From Bacteroidales bacterium (GTDB taxonomy: Bacteria; Bacillota; Clostridia; Lachnospirales; Lachnospiraceae): a DNA stretch of 62,891 nucleotides. Position 1 is the stretch's first letter; every line of letters starts with the position of its first letter. Below the pieces are notes generated by a model. The model was not told the origin of the DNA and searched no databases. It saw nothing but the letters and a program-made list of their open reading frames with translations. Below are positions 7,855-17,907 of this stretch, in pieces. The translations under genes were made by a program, and so were the position numbers. The DNA lies in NCBI GenBank assembly GCA_023664535.1, contig JAMPFJ010000018.1, forward strand, positions 1 to 62,891, written 5' to 3'.

Positions 7855-9723
7855 TTAAATCAGCTTCAGATAAGGAGAGGAAATCCAGCCCGTATAAACC
7901 TTCTTATTTTTAGTAAAGGTAACTTTATACCAGAGCACGCCGTTTTTGGTCTTGACAGAGGTTACCGTAACCTTTTTCCCCCGTGCCAATGTGGTGAGAA
8001 CCGAAGAGCCGGTGCTGTAAGATTTTCTTACATTTACCTTTGCGGTGCCAGCCACCTTTCCGGTCATGGTAACGGAAACCCTGCCTGCCGGGACGTAGCC
8101 TTTACTTTTTTTGTCCCCGGTTTGGCAAGTGACGTAATACCAGATGTTTCCGTCCTCATCCTGTGTGCTGTAGGTGACGGAGGCTTTGGCGCCCTTCGGC
8201 AGAGTAAGAACAGCCGTATCCTCATCTGAAGCGGAGGGGTAAAGTGCGGTTTTCCGTCTTGCCGTCGCCGTCCGGGTATAACCGGTTTTGGTATAAAGCG
8301 CTTTTACCGGTGAAAATGCACCGAAATAGTTAGCGCCGTCAACGGTTTTATAGGCACGGATTTTATAATAGCAGCAGGTGCCGGCCTGCAGCTTTGCATG
8401 CTGAAATGTCGTCGTTTTATTTGCCGAAATGGTTGCCGCTTTTTTATAAGCGCCGTTCAGGGAAGAAGAGCAGTATATCTGGTAGCCGGTAACGGAGGAA
8501 TCCCTTTCCCAGGAAAGCGTGATGGCGTTTGCCGTGCGTTTCTTTGCTTTCACGCTGCCCATGGTTTTCGGAAGAATCTTAAAGGTGACCGTCCGGACGT
8601 TCCGGTATTCGTTTGTTCCGGCAATGGTGACGGCTGCCGTACCGATTTTTTTATTATCCGAATAAATCACGGTGTAGTCTTCCCCCTCCTTCAGTGTCTT
8701 CCCGTCATGGGTCAGTTTAAGCGCCGGGGTTATCTTTTTGCCGGTGTATATCTGGTTGGGAATCCGGGCAACGGTAACGGAGGAAATGCTGTTGGCATTT
8801 TGCGCAAAGCTGTCCCCCAGCTGCTCGTAATAAAAATTCATATCAACATTTCCGCTGATGCCCTTTACTGAACCGGAGCTGGAATACTGCCAGAAATCAA
8901 AGGTTTTACCGTAGGTGGTCGCTGTAGTGTAATTGGCAAGCCAGATGCGGTAATCCTTGCTTATGGTATCTGCATTTAACTGGGTTTCCAGCATACTCTT
9001 GTTGGCATAGACCATAGGGGTATAGCCGGCATTGGCAATCGTCTGGCAGAAAGCAAGGCAGATATTGGTCGCCTGCTTTTTGGTGAGATTGGCGTTGTAG
9101 AGGCGTCCGCCAAGCCCTGTTTCGGTGGATGCATATTCGTAATCCAGAATTAGCGGCATGGAAATCTCATAATTTCCGATACGGTTCAGAATATAATTTG
9201 CTTCCGCAATCGCTTCTTTTTTTGTGACAGCCTGGGAAAATACATAAACGCCTACCTTAATACCGGCGGCAATGGCATTTTTCATATTTGTTTCATAATA
9301 AGTATCCATTGTGGAGTCGTCCAGGAGGCCGGAGCCGTATCCGCGGTAGCCTACCCGGATAAAGGCGAAATCAATTCCTGCTTTTTTAACCTGTTTCCAG
9401 TTAATGGTTCCCTGCCACTGGCTGACATCAATGCCGTTTACGAGAGTGCGGTCGGTAAAGGTGTCCTGATGGGAATAGGTGTTTCCAGTGTAGGGGCTTA
9501 CGCTGGTAAAACTGCCGTACCGTCCAAATTCTGACAGGGCGGCAGGATTTTCTTCGGGAACCGTAGAAAAGGCTTCCGGGTCGTCGTCATAAAATCCGGA
9601 GGAAATAGAACTGCCGGACAGTCTCCCGGAACCGGGGTCCTCGTTTGCGGCAAGAGCAGTATTTCCGATAACAAAAAGCAGTAACAGCGTAAGGACGCTT
9701 GTGAGTACGGTTTTTTTCTTCAT
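7855..9723 (-). CDS. Secreted GH25 muramidase with fibronectin-like and SH3 domains
   Basis: The 622-residue protein has a signal peptide (residues 1-25) and a glycoside hydrolase family 25 domain at about 92-300: GIDVSQWQG at the start of the barrel, FIRVGYRG, and LILDYEY carrying the catalytic acidic residues, ending FDFWQYSSSG...GNVDMNFYY. GH25 enzymes cut the MurNAc-GlcNAc bond of peptidoglycan. Then come an Ig-like segment, a fibronectin type III-like domain (residues 385-470) and two bacterial SH3 domains (about 480-622) that probably bind the wall. It stands alone between the T-box unit and tRNA-Lys, on the minus strand. Roles in wall turnover or in attack on other bacteria are both possible. 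Confidence 0.92.
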   Translation of the reverse strand: MKKKTVLTSVLTLLLLFVIGNTALAANEDPGSGRLSGSSISSGFYDDDPEAFSTVPEENPAALSEFGRYGSFTSVSPYTGNTYSHQDTFTDRTLVNGIDVSQWQGTINWKQVKKAGIDFAFIRVGYRGYGSGLLDDSTMDTYYETNMKNAIAAGIKVGVYVFSQAVTKKEAIAEANYILNRIGNYEISMPLILDYEYASTETGLGGRLYNANLTKKQATNICLAFCQTIANAGYTPMVYANKSMLETQLNADTISKDYRIWLANYTTATTYGKTFDFWQYSSSGSVKGISGNVDMNFYYEQLGDSFAQNANSISSVTVARIPNQIYTGKKITPALKLTHDGKTLKEGEDYTVIYSDNKKIGTAAVTIAGTNEYRNVRTVTFKILPKTMGSVKAKKRTANAITLSWERDSSVTGYQIYCSSSLNGAYKKAATISANKTTTFQHAKLQAGTCCYYKIRAYKTVDGANYFGAFSPVKALYTKTGYTRTATARRKTALYPSASDEDTAVLTLPKGAKASVTYSTQDEDGNIWYYVTCQTGDKKSKGYVPAGRVSVTMTGKVAGTAKVNVRKSYSTGSSVLTTLARGKKVTVTSVKTKNGVLWYKVTFTKNKKVYTGWISSPYLKLI

Positions 9724-9869
9724 GAAAGGCTCCTTTCCTAATCGGTAGAATCAGACATTTATTATAATATAGGATTAGATAAAATGCCACTGTCAAATCA
9801 TGTCTATGGGATAAAAGATACTGTAAAACAGGAATATGAAAAAAATATGAATTTTTTTTGAAAAAGTAC

Positions 9870-9898
9870 TTGCATTTTATTTAGCTATCATATATAAT
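9870..9898 (+). promoter_or_regulatory. Promoter of tRNA-Lys
   Basis: TTGCAT and TATAAT are 17 bases apart, with the -10 box 35 bases before the tRNA. Near-consensus sigma-A spacing. Confidence 0.75.
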
Positions 9899-9933
9899 CA
9901 TCACTGTTGTTACGAAAAACAACGATATATTTC

Positions 9934-10006
9934 GGGCCGCTAGCTCATTTGGTAGAGCACCTGACTCTTAATCAGGGTGTGCGGGGTTCGAGCCCCCGGC
10001 GGCCCA
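9934..10006 (+). tRNA. tRNA-Lys (anticodon CTT)
   Basis: The 73-base cloverleaf begins GGGCCGC and ends GCGGCCC plus discriminator A, a perfect acceptor stem. The anticodon loop ACTCTTAAT has CTT at 9967-9969, and the T arm shows GGTTCGAGCC. The CCA end is not encoded, so it must be added after transcription. Confidence 0.97.
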
Positions 10007-10061
10007 CTGTAAAGGAATCGATTTGATGTCTTTGTACATTGGGTTGGTTCTTTTTTTGTGT

Positions 10062-10442
10062 CTAAATCCCATGCAGCTTCATATGTTCCCGAAACAATTC
10101 TCTATACAGTTCTTCTGCACTCCATGAAATGTTGTGGGGAGTAAGGACGGCTTTTAAGCTGACAGGGGCAATGCCGGTTTCCTTATATTGAGAAAGAAAT
10201 CTATCTACCCGCTGGGAGTCCATGCCGGAAAATACCAGCATTTCTGAAGGAAACTCGACGCTTTGGCAGGGGATGTTTTCCCGGGTAAAGCCGGTAATAC
10301 CGGCGAGATAGCCCAGCTTCTGCCCATAGGCGGCGGGCTTGATTTTAACCGGTTTAAGCTTAAGGCTCCGGCAGATGCCTTCAATCTGTGCCGCCTTTTT
10401 CGGCTCAATATGGAACATGAGAATTTTTGCCTGATTTGCCAT
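10062..10442 (-). CDS. DUF3783 family protein
   Basis: A 126-residue cytoplasmic protein with no membrane segment. The C-terminal half (EMLVFSGMDSQRVDRFL...APVSLKAVLTPHNISWSAEEL) is the conserved core of the DUF3783 family, which is widespread in Clostridia and has no known function. The ATG at 10442 is preceded by AAAGGACGACTT, an acceptable ribosome site. It is a single gene, divergent from the large glucanase gene. Confidence 0.8.
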   Translation of the reverse strand: MANQAKILMFHIEPKKAAQIEGICRSLKLKPVKIKPAAYGQKLGYLAGITGFTRENIPCQSVEFPSEMLVFSGMDSQRVDRFLSQYKETGIAPVSLKAVLTPHNISWSAEELYRELFREHMKLHGI

Positions 10443-10521
10443 GGATAAGTCGTCCTTTCGTTTATCTGATTTTTATACAATATTACCATATAAAATTGCC
10501 GTTTTCACGAAAAACTTTTCA

Positions 10522-10550
10522 TTGTGTACAAAGGAATAAATTGATATAAT
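10522..10550 (+). promoter_or_regulatory. Promoter of the GH9 glucanase gene
   Basis: TTGTGT and TATAAT are separated by 17 bases, about 108 bases before the chosen start codon. The leader in between holds no obvious riboswitch. Confidence 0.65.
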
Positions 10551-10657
10551 AAAAATAGTGTATTTTGCGGTAACGCACGGCAGAGAATGTGCGTTGGAAT
10601 GAAAATTAAGAAACTATCGGATTAGCAAACAGGGTGTGTAAAGGAGGATGGAAAAGA

Positions 10658-13600
10658 ATGGCAAAGGGAAAACGGAGATTAGGTAAACGGATTGCGGCAT
10701 GGCTGCTGGCGTTTATCATGGCTGCCGGACTGGCAGCGGTACCGGCGAAGGATGCTAAGGCGGCGGACAAGGTAACGGTGACGGGAGCGGATGATACGTC
10801 CAAGCCGATACATGTCAAGCTGAGCGTAGATGAGACGAAGAGAGTTCCGGCAGGTAAATGGGGGGCAAATTCTCCCGCCGAAGATTTGGACCAATACGCA
10901 GTGGAGATTGTAAACGGTTCTGCCGGGACAATCAGCGACTGGGAGCTGACGATTACCTGTAATAGTTTAAGCACATATAATGCAGGCTGGAACGGGGTTT
11001 CCAAGAGCGGAAATAATATTATAGTAGGTACATATAAAGGAACCGGTGACGATGGCTTGTGGACAAATGCAACCATCAGTGCGGGAGAAAGCGCCAACGG
11101 CGCAGGCTTTCAGATAGCGTCAAGGGAAATGGCAAATGCAACCTATACGCTGACCTACCAGCTTGGTGAATCCTCCGGTTCGCCCAGCGTGGATGATACG
11201 GCAACAGACCCGTCGGCGATTGGAGAAACATCGGATAAGGTTAAGGTAACCTTTACAGAGAGCAATGTAGCGGGAGAATATCATGAATATTACCTGCAAA
11301 TTGATAATCAGACCGGAACCAGCATTGGGGACTGGATAGTTGCCGTCCCGATAAAAGGGGTGACCAAGGTAGAGGACTGGAGCTCATGGGCACAGATAAA
11401 GACTGCTTATACCAGTGATTATCTGTATATTTCCCCTGTCGCAAGTGCGGTAATCCCGGCGGGAGCTTCCTTTGGCTCCACAAATACGGAGACGATTAAG
11501 TTTAATTATTTTGCAAACAGCAAGCCGGATAATGCGGTGGTATACTATAAGACGGGAACATCCTCCAGTAATGCATTCGATTCCGTTATCAACAATGCAA
11601 CCGGCGGTTCTCCTGTCGGCGGTGGCGGAGGCACCAGCGGTTCCGGCGGGGTACAGGGAGATACCACTACGGATTTGGGACTGGATGTGGAATACAATTT
11701 TGCGAAGCTGTTACAGGAATCCCTTTATTTCTACGACGCCAACATGTGCGGCGAGCTGGAAGGCAAATGTGCACTGGATTGGAGAGGGAACTGCCATTTG
11801 CGGGATAAAACGGTGACCTATAAGGGAAAGACGGTAGACGTATCCGGCGGTTTCCATGATGCCGGCGACCATGATAAATTTGGACTGCCGCAGGGATATA
11901 CGGCATCCATACTGGGGCTTGGTTTCTATGAATTTAAAGACGCTTATGAGGAAACGGGGCAGACAGCGCATTTTAAGACGATTTTGGATTATTTTTGCGA
12001 TTATTTTGTGCGGTGTACGGTGCTGGACAGCAGTGGCAATGCAGAGGCGTTCTGTTACCAGGTGGGGGATGGTGCGTCCCATAACTCGTGGGTATCGGCA
12101 GAGAAGGAGAACCTTGACCGTCCCGCCTATTTTGCAGACAGCTCAACTCCGGCAACGGACCAGGTAAGTGAGGCAGCGGCAGCGCTGGCAATCCACTACG
12201 TCAATTTTGGCAATGAAACCTATCTGGAGTATGCGGAAAAACTGTTTGCCATGGCGCAGAGAAACAGCAAGCAGAAGCAGACCGATGCACAAGGCGGTGC
12301 ATATTACGGCTCAAGCTCCTGGGCGGATGATTATTGTCTGGCGGCGGCGTGGCTCTATAAAGCAACGAAAAAGGAAAGTTATTTAAACGAGTATAAACGA
12401 TACGAAAGCCAGATTGATACTGGTGCAGACCCGGCATGGGATCAGGTGGGACCGTATGCGGCAGCCTACGGCGGAAATTTATCACCGCTGGCAGCAAATG
12501 CATCCCAAAAGATTAACAGTGCGACAAAGGTCAGCAACGGATATGCATGGCTGAGTGAATGGGGTTCGGCAAGATATAACTGTAATGTTCAGCTTGAGGG
12601 ACTGATTTATGATAAAAACAGCGGGAAAGAGCAGCAGTATACCGAGTGGGCAACCGGGCAGATGAAATTCCTGCTGGGAAACAGTGCAGATAAGCGGTGT
12701 TATGTGGTGGGTTATAATGCTAATTCCAGCAAGTATCCGCATCACCGTTCCGCTTCCGGTTATTCAGACTGGCCAAACAACGGAAATAACCATACCGTTC
12801 AGGCGCATGTGCTGGTAGGGGCACTGGTAGGCGGAATTGAGAATACAGCCGGTGTATATCATGACGATTCCAATGATTATAGGTGTAATGAGGTGGCAAT
12901 CGACTATAATGCCGCTTTTACCGGTGCGGCGGCCGGCTTATACCTTGCGAATAAGAAGAATCCGGATATTGCACAGGAACTGGCGACGAAGAAGGAGCTT
13001 ACCGCAGTCGGCGTTACCAAATATTATGAGATGCCTTCCGGGGTAAAGGTTCCGGTGGAGAGCGTTTCCCTTGATGAAGAGGAGATTACGCTGGAGGTTA
13101 AGGGAACAAAGCAATTAACGGCATCGGTTTCTCCTGCCGAGGCAACAAATAGGGCGGTAACCTGGTCGTCCTCCGATGCCACGGTAGCTGCGGTATCCAG
13201 CAGTGGTATGGTAACCGCAGTAGCGCCGGGAGAAGCGGTTATTACGGCAACCACAAGGGACGGGGAGAAAACCGCTTCCTGCAGGGTAACGGTAAACAAG
13301 AAGAAAATTACGTCCGTAACCTTCCCGGCGGTATCCGGTACGGTGACGGCAGGGACGGCTTTGGAGCAGGTAAGGCTTTCCAAAACCTCGGATGAATACG
13401 GAACCTTTGCCTGGAAAAATCCGAAGCAGACGGTTACTGCGGATATGACTGGGGCAGAGGTAATCTATACGCTGTCGGAGACGGCGAAGAAAACGGCAGA
13501 GCTGGCGGCTGGCATAGAAGGGGTCAGCGAGGATAAAACGCAGGTGACGAGGACGGTTACGTTTACGGTGGAGAAGCAGAAGCCGGTAGTTACTGTGCCG

Positions 13601-16600
13601 CCGGTGATTGCGGTACAGGCGGGGACGAAGCTTAGCGGAGTGCCGGTGACGGAATGCACGTCTTCCGTGGAGGGAACATTTAGCTGGAAAGAAGAGGATA
13701 GGGTATTAACCATAGACGATGACGGAGAGGAATTTACCCTGGTATTTGAGCCGGAGGATAAGGTGAATTACACAGCTGTAGAAAAAACGGCAGCCTTGAA
13801 AGTCACAAGGAAGCAATATGAAAAAACACCGGAAGCGCCGGAGCTTCTGTCGAAAACAGCGGACTGCGTTGTGCTGAAAGAGTATGCGGGAGAAGAAACG
13901 GTACAATACGGAATAAAAACAGGCACCGGGGATTATGTCTGGGGAGACAGCAGCGAATTTACCGGTTTGGAAGCTTATACCGGTTACCGCTTTGCCCTGC
14001 GCTATGCGGAGACCAGGATTTATGAAGCAAGCGGGGCGGGAGCACCCCTTGACGTGACAACGTACATGACGGAGAAAGACTGCTATTACGTGGATTTGTC
14101 AAAGGTGGAGGACGCCGGATATATTGAGGCGCATAACGGTAAGCTTACCTATGATGCGGATACAAAGACGGTAATCCTGCCGGCAGGAGATTATACGGTA
14201 ACCGGAGAAAATGCCAAAGTAACGGTATCTGTGGAAGGAGCCGGAACGCTTACCTTGAACAGCGCTGCAATGAAACGCCTGAATGTCACGGCGGATGTTG
14301 TGATTAAACTGGTTGGCGATAATGTGATAAGCGAGGGGATTCACGGCGGCAGAAATACGGTAACCATTCAAAACGGAAAGGAAACGGGAAAAGCCGGAAG
14401 CCTGGAGGTATCCGGAAGTGAGAATGCAGCGGTTGAAGCGGGAACAATTATTTTGGAAAGCGGAAAGGTAACCGCTGCCGGAAGCGGGGATGCAGCAGCG
14501 CTGAAAGCAGACGAGATACGGTTATTAGGCGGTATTCTCATTGCGAATGCGGCAGAGGGAATTACGCCGATTCAAGCGGAAAAAATAGTGATTGAGGGCT
14601 GTCAGATACAATCCGATGCGGAAAAGATTTATTCGGTTGAGCCGGTGGATGCAGAGGGCAACCGGATTACGTTCTGCAAGGTGGTCTATCAGAATGCAGA
14701 CGGAGAAACCATAGCAGAGGTAGAGGTAAAGCGAGGGGGCACGATTACTCTTGACAATCTGAAAAAGCTTTCCGGATACAAGGCGTTAGGCTGGAAGAAG
14801 GACGGCAGCAAAGAGGTGCTGGCTGTCGGTACGGAAGAAATCGTTTCGGGAGATGTCGTCTATGTAGCGGAATACATAGAAATCAGCGGTGAGCTGGAGG
14901 TTAAGGTGTATGCCGGGGATGCCGAGGAGTTAAAGGCAGGGTATACATCGGATGATGGCGTACTTGTCGAGGTAATCAATAAAACCAATGTCACCATTGA
15001 TGAGTTGACCTTTACCCATGATAATACGGAGGAGTTTACGCTGAGCGTGAAGGACGCACAGAATCTTGAGCCGTTAAATGAGGAGGAAAGCAATGCAGAA
15101 GCGGCAACGGCGAAGCTTTATGTACGGTTAAAGAAAGGAATGGGCGTCAATACGGAGGGATACAGCACTATCCTTACCATCAGCTGTGAGGAACTGACGC
15201 CGGATATACAAAAAGAGATTAAGCGGGTGGTGAAAAAAGCAGCGACAGCAAAGCCGGCAAAACCGCAGTTGAAAAGCAAAACCGCAAGCAGCGTAATCCT
15301 GCAGACCGTAAGCGGCGCAGAATATGGAATAAAGCAGAATGGCACGGTTGAATGGCAGGAAAGCGCAATGTTTACCGGTCTTGAGGCTTATACGGGATAT
15401 ACTTTTGTGATTCGTATTAAGGAGACTGCCGATAAGGAGGCGAGCCCGGCAAGCGATGAGCTGGAAGTAATTACTTATATGACAGAGGAAGAGCAGTTTA
15501 AAGTAGATGTATCAAGGGTTACGATTGCCGGATATATCGAAGCGCACGGCGGTACGGTTTCCCTGGAGGAAAATGTACTGACCCTTGAGGAAGCGGGAAC
15601 CTATATCATTACCGGCAGCAACGAAAATCTGATTATACGGGCAGAGAAAGATGTTACGGTAATACTGGATAATGCGGTAATCAAAGCGATAGAGGCTGTG
15701 GGAGACTGCACGGAGCTGAATATTCTGCTGAAAGGAAACTCCGAGATTGTTTCAGAGAAAACAGCGGCGGTTAAGGGTGGTGCCGGGTGCACGGTAACCA
15801 TTTCCAATGCAGACGAAGAGAAGCCGGGCAGCGTAATAATTGCCGGAGGAAACGGAAATGCGGGAATTACCGCAGGAAATGTGACTATTTCGGACGGAAC
15901 CGTGACGGTTACCGGAAACGGAGCTGCAGCGGGAATTACCGCTTCAGGAACGGTAACGATTGAAGGCGGAAAGCTAACCGTTACCGGCGGAGAAAACGGC
16001 GCGGCTATTAAAGCGGAAACCGTTATCATTACAGGCGGTACGGTCAGTGTGACCGGACAGGGTGACAAACCTGCTATTGAGGCAGAGAATAAAGATATTA
16101 AAGTAGAGATTCAGCAAAAGAACGGTAACAGCTATAAAGAACCCGAAAAGGGTGATGACGACAAGGATGACGATAAGGAAGAGGAAGACAAGAAGGATGA
16201 CGACGATGACGACGGCGATGAAGAGAGTGATGATGAAATCGAAGCTACCGGGTTGAAGGTGGTTGCGAAGGTAAAGGGCGCCGGGGCGCTGCCGGTTCAG
16301 AAGGTATATAAGCTTGCACCGAAAAAGAGCATGACCCTTCAGGTGGCATTTTTACCGGCAAATGCCGAAAAGGAGAAGCTGACCTATAGTTCAAGTAATC
16401 CGAAGCTTGTCAAGGTTAACAAGAGCGGTAAGATTACAGCAGGGAAGAAAGCGGGAACAGCGACCATTACCGTGAAGTCAGAGAACGGCTTAAAGAAGAC
16501 CTTTAAGGTGAAGGTCATGAAGAAGCCGGTGACGAAGATAAAGATTAAAGCTGCCAAAAAGGTACTTAAGGTGAAAAAGACGTTGAAATTAAAGGCAGTC

Positions 16601-16780
16601 ACAACTCCGGGAAAGGCAAGCGCCAGCAATGAGGTAGTCTGGAAGTCCAATAAGACAAAGGTTGCCACGGTTTCCGCCAAAGGAGTAGTGAAGGCATGTA
16701 AAAAGGGAACCGTTAAGATTACGGCTTACGCAACTGACGGAAGCGGAAAGAAGGCAGTAATTACGCTTAAAGTAAAATAA
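10658..16780 (+). CDS. Giant secreted GH9 endoglucanase with binding and Ig-like modules
   Basis: The 2040-residue protein starts at the ATG at 10658, which follows AAAGGAGG; a signal peptide ends near AKAA. In order: two cellulose-binding-type beta domains (10.78-11.15 and 11.23-11.58 kb), a Gly-rich linker, a GH9 catalytic domain (11.68-12.96 kb), a Big2 domain (13.05-13.30 kb), two related Ig-like units, two copies of a carbohydrate-binding-like module (13.83-14.66 and 15.25-16.12 kb), a highly acidic linker, and two Big2-like basic domains. The GH9 signature is complete: DAGDHDKF supplies the catalytic aspartate and YHDDSNDYRCNEVAIDYNA holds the acid glutamate. GH9 enzymes cut beta-1,4-glucans such as cellulose or mixed-linkage glucan. 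There is no sortase motif; the basic Big2 tail may hold it to the wall. Confidence 0.92.
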   Translation: MAKGKRRLGKRIAAWLLAFIMAAGLAAVPAKDAKAADKVTVTGADDTSKPIHVKLSVDETKRVPAGKWGANSPAEDLDQYAVEIVNGSAGTISDWELTITCNSLSTYNAGWNGVSKSGNNIIVGTYKGTGDDGLWTNATISAGESANGAGFQIASREMANATYTLTYQLGESSGSPSVDDTATDPSAIGETSDKVKVTFTESNVAGEYHEYYLQIDNQTGTSIGDWIVAVPIKGVTKVEDWSSWAQIKTAYTSDYLYISPVASAVIPAGASFGSTNTETIKFNYFANSKPDNAVVYYKTGTSSSNAFDSVINNATGGSPVGGGGGTSGSGGVQGDTTTDLGLDVEYNFAKLLQESLYFYDANMCGELEGKCALDWRGNCHLRDKTVTYKGKTVDVSGGFHDAGDHDKFGLPQGYTASILGLGFYEFKDAYEETGQTAHFKTILDYFCDYFVRCTVLDSSGNAEAFCYQVGDGASHNSWVSAEKENLDRPAYFADSSTPATDQVSEAAAALAIHYVNFGNETYLEYAEKLFAMAQRNSKQKQTDAQGGAYYGSSSWADDYCLAAAWLYKATKKESYLNEYKRYESQIDTGADPAWDQVGPYAAAYGGNLSPLAANASQKINSATKVSNGYAWLSEWGSARYNCNVQLEGLIYDKNSGKEQQYTEWATGQMKFLLGNSADKRCYVVGYNANSSKYPHHRSASGYSDWPNNGNNHTVQAHVLVGALVGGIENTAGVYHDDSNDYRCNEVAIDYNAAFTGAAAGLYLANKKNPDIAQELATKKELTAVGVTKYYEMPSGVKVPVESVSLDEEEITLEVKGTKQLTASVSPAEATNRAVTWSSSDATVAAVSSSGMVTAVAPGEAVITATTRDGEKTASCRVTVNKKKITSVTFPAVSGTVTAGTALEQVRLSKTSDEYGTFAWKNPKQTVTADMTGAEVIYTLSETAKKTAELAAGIEGVSEDKTQVTRTVTFTVEKQKPVVTVPPVIAVQAGTKLSGVPVTECTSSVEGTFSWKEEDRVLTIDDDGEEFTLVFEPEDKVNYTAVEKTAALKVTRKQYEKTPEAPELLSKTADCVVLKEYAGEETVQYGIKTGTGDYVWGDSSEFTGLEAYTGYRFALRYAETRIYEASGAGAPLDVTTYMTEKDCYYVDLSKVEDAGYIEAHNGKLTYDADTKTVILPAGDYTVTGENAKVTVSVEGAGTLTLNSAAMKRLNVTADVVIKLVGDNVISEGIHGGRNTVTIQNGKETGKAGSLEVSGSENAAVEAGTIILESGKVTAAGSGDAAALKADEIRLLGGILIANAAEGITPIQAEKIVIEGCQIQSDAEKIYSVEPVDAEGNRITFCKVVYQNADGETIAEVEVKRGGTITLDNLKKLSGYKALGWKKDGSKEVLAVGTEEIVSGDVVYVAEYIEISGELEVKVYAGDAEELKAGYTSDDGVLVEVINKTNVTIDELTFTHDNTEEFTLSVKDAQNLEPLNEEESNAEAATAKLYVRLKKGMGVNTEGYSTILTISCEELTPDIQKEIKRVVKKAATAKPAKPQLKSKTASSVILQTVSGAEYGIKQNGTVEWQESAMFTGLEAYTGYTFVIRIKETADKEASPASDELEVITYMTEEEQFKVDVSRVTIAGYIEAHGGTVSLEENVLTLEEAGTYIITGSNENLIIRAEKDVTVILDNAVIKAIEAVGDCTELNILLKGNSEIVSEKTAAVKGGAGCTVTISNADEEKPGSVIIAGGNGNAGITAGNVTISDGTVTVTGNGAAAGITASGTVTIEGGKLTVTGGENGAAIKAETVIITGGTVSVTGQGDKPAIEAENKDIKVEIQQKNGNSYKEPEKGDDDKDDDKEEEDKKDDDDDDGDEESDDEIEATGLKVVAKVKGAGALPVQKVYKLAPKKSMTLQVAFLPANAEKEKLTYSSSNPKLVKVNKSGKITAGKKAGTATITVKSENGLKKTFKVKVMKKPVTKIKIKAAKKVLKVKKTLKLKAVTTPGKASASNEVVWKSNKTKVATVSAKGVVKACKKGTVKITAYATDGSGKKAVITLKVK

Positions 16781-16813
16781 CAGAAAAAGTTCAAAGGACA
16801 TCAGGAGCAGAAA

Positions 16814-16863
16814 GAGGGCAGTTTATCCGCAAGGGTAATAAAGGCGGATGAGCTGCCCTTTGC
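16814..16863 (+). terminator. Hairpin between the GH9 gene and the next gene
   Basis: AGGGCAG and ATCCGC pair with GCGGAT and CTGCCCT around a 13-base loop, followed by a short TTT. It probably reduces readthrough from the glucanase gene, but the T-run is weak. Confidence 0.5.
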
Positions 16864-16886
16864 ATGAGAAAGGAGGCACGGTATAA

Positions 16887-17882
16887 ATGAAGTGCAGGAG
16901 TAAGATGGGAAGAATCGGTATGCTGGCGGTATTAGGCGTCTGCCTTTTATTTTGTATGAACCGGAATGCTCTGGCGGCAGGTACGGACGGAGAGGTGAAT
17001 TTAACAGGCGATACGCTGTTGAATCTTGAAAACCCGGAGGCAGCGTTGTCTGCGGTAAACGGAAGCACTGTGTCCACCGGGACGGCGGGAAAACCCAAGG
17101 TTTTAGTTTTTTATAAGCAGGGCTGCGGATATTGTATGGCGATGCTGAGGGAGTTACATGACAGCAGCAGGACATTTTCCGATGTGGATATTCTTGCCGT
17201 GGATATTTTGTCTACGGAAATAAAGGATGTAGAGGAATACAGTAATACTTATGGAAGAGGGGATATTACCTTTTGCAGTAATGCCGGGTATGTTTCCAAT
17301 AAATATTTGCGTGTATTGGGAATTACCGGTTCATTTTATACGCCGCTGGTCGTCTATATCAATGCGGAAAATAAGATTGTGCGGTATACAAACGGATATG
17401 TGGAAAACTTTATAGAGGAGATTTACCGCTGTCTGGATACGGCGCCGAAAACCCATAAAGCGGTTTACCGGCTTAACGGCGGGAAGCAAAATGAGAATCC
17501 GGCAGAATTTGAAGAGGGAAAGGATTATCCGTTAAGCGCTCCGGTAAAAAAGGGCTATACCTTTTCCGGGTGGTATACCGATGCCGCCGGGAAGAACAAA
17601 ATAACCAATTTGGATTCCTGTAAGGAAGATGTAACACTGTATGCCAGATGGAAGAAAGTGAAATATAAGATTACCTATGTGATGCGCAAAGGGAAAAACC
17701 ATAAGAAAAATCCGAAAAATTATACCGTTACCACAAAGACGATTATCCTGAAAAAACCGGCAAGGAAGGGATATGTATTTAAGGGCTGGTATCGGGATAA
17801 AAAATATAAACAGAAAATCACCAGAATAAAAAAGGGAAGTACCGGAAATTTGAAGCTTTATGCAAAGTGGGTACGCCGATAG
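16887..17882 (+). CDS. Secreted thioredoxin-fold protein with two InlB-type repeats
   Basis: The 331-residue protein has a signal peptide (ending ALAAG, about residue 32) and a thioredoxin-like domain at about 60-195. KQGCGYCMAML gives a CxxC redox site at C80/C83, and the TP in GSFYTPLVVYI is the usual cis-proline. After it come two Listeria/Bacteroides (Flg_new, InlB B-type) repeats, each ending GWY...LYARW or LYAKW. It may form or reduce disulfides outside the cell, perhaps on the neighbouring secreted proteins; the GH9 protein has few cysteines. The ATG follows AAAGGAGG. It is probably co-transcribed with the two genes that follow. Confidence 0.8.
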   Translation: MKCRSKMGRIGMLAVLGVCLLFCMNRNALAAGTDGEVNLTGDTLLNLENPEAALSAVNGSTVSTGTAGKPKVLVFYKQGCGYCMAMLRELHDSSRTFSDVDILAVDILSTEIKDVEEYSNTYGRGDITFCSNAGYVSNKYLRVLGITGSFYTPLVVYINAENKIVRYTNGYVENFIEEIYRCLDTAPKTHKAVYRLNGGKQNENPAEFEEGKDYPLSAPVKKGYTFSGWYTDAAGKNKITNLDSCKEDVTLYARWKKVKYKITYVMRKGKNHKKNPKNYTVTTKTIILKKPARKGYVFKGWYRDKKYKQKITRIKKGSTGNLKLYAKWVRR

Positions 17883-17907
17883 GTGAAAGAAGAAGGAGGA
17901 TAATTTG

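Noticed and set aside
15601..16068. Open frame on the minus strand inside the GH9 gene
   Set aside because: Low-complexity Pro/Val/Thr-rich translation mirrors the Gly/Thr-rich repeats of the GH9 protein; no start signal.
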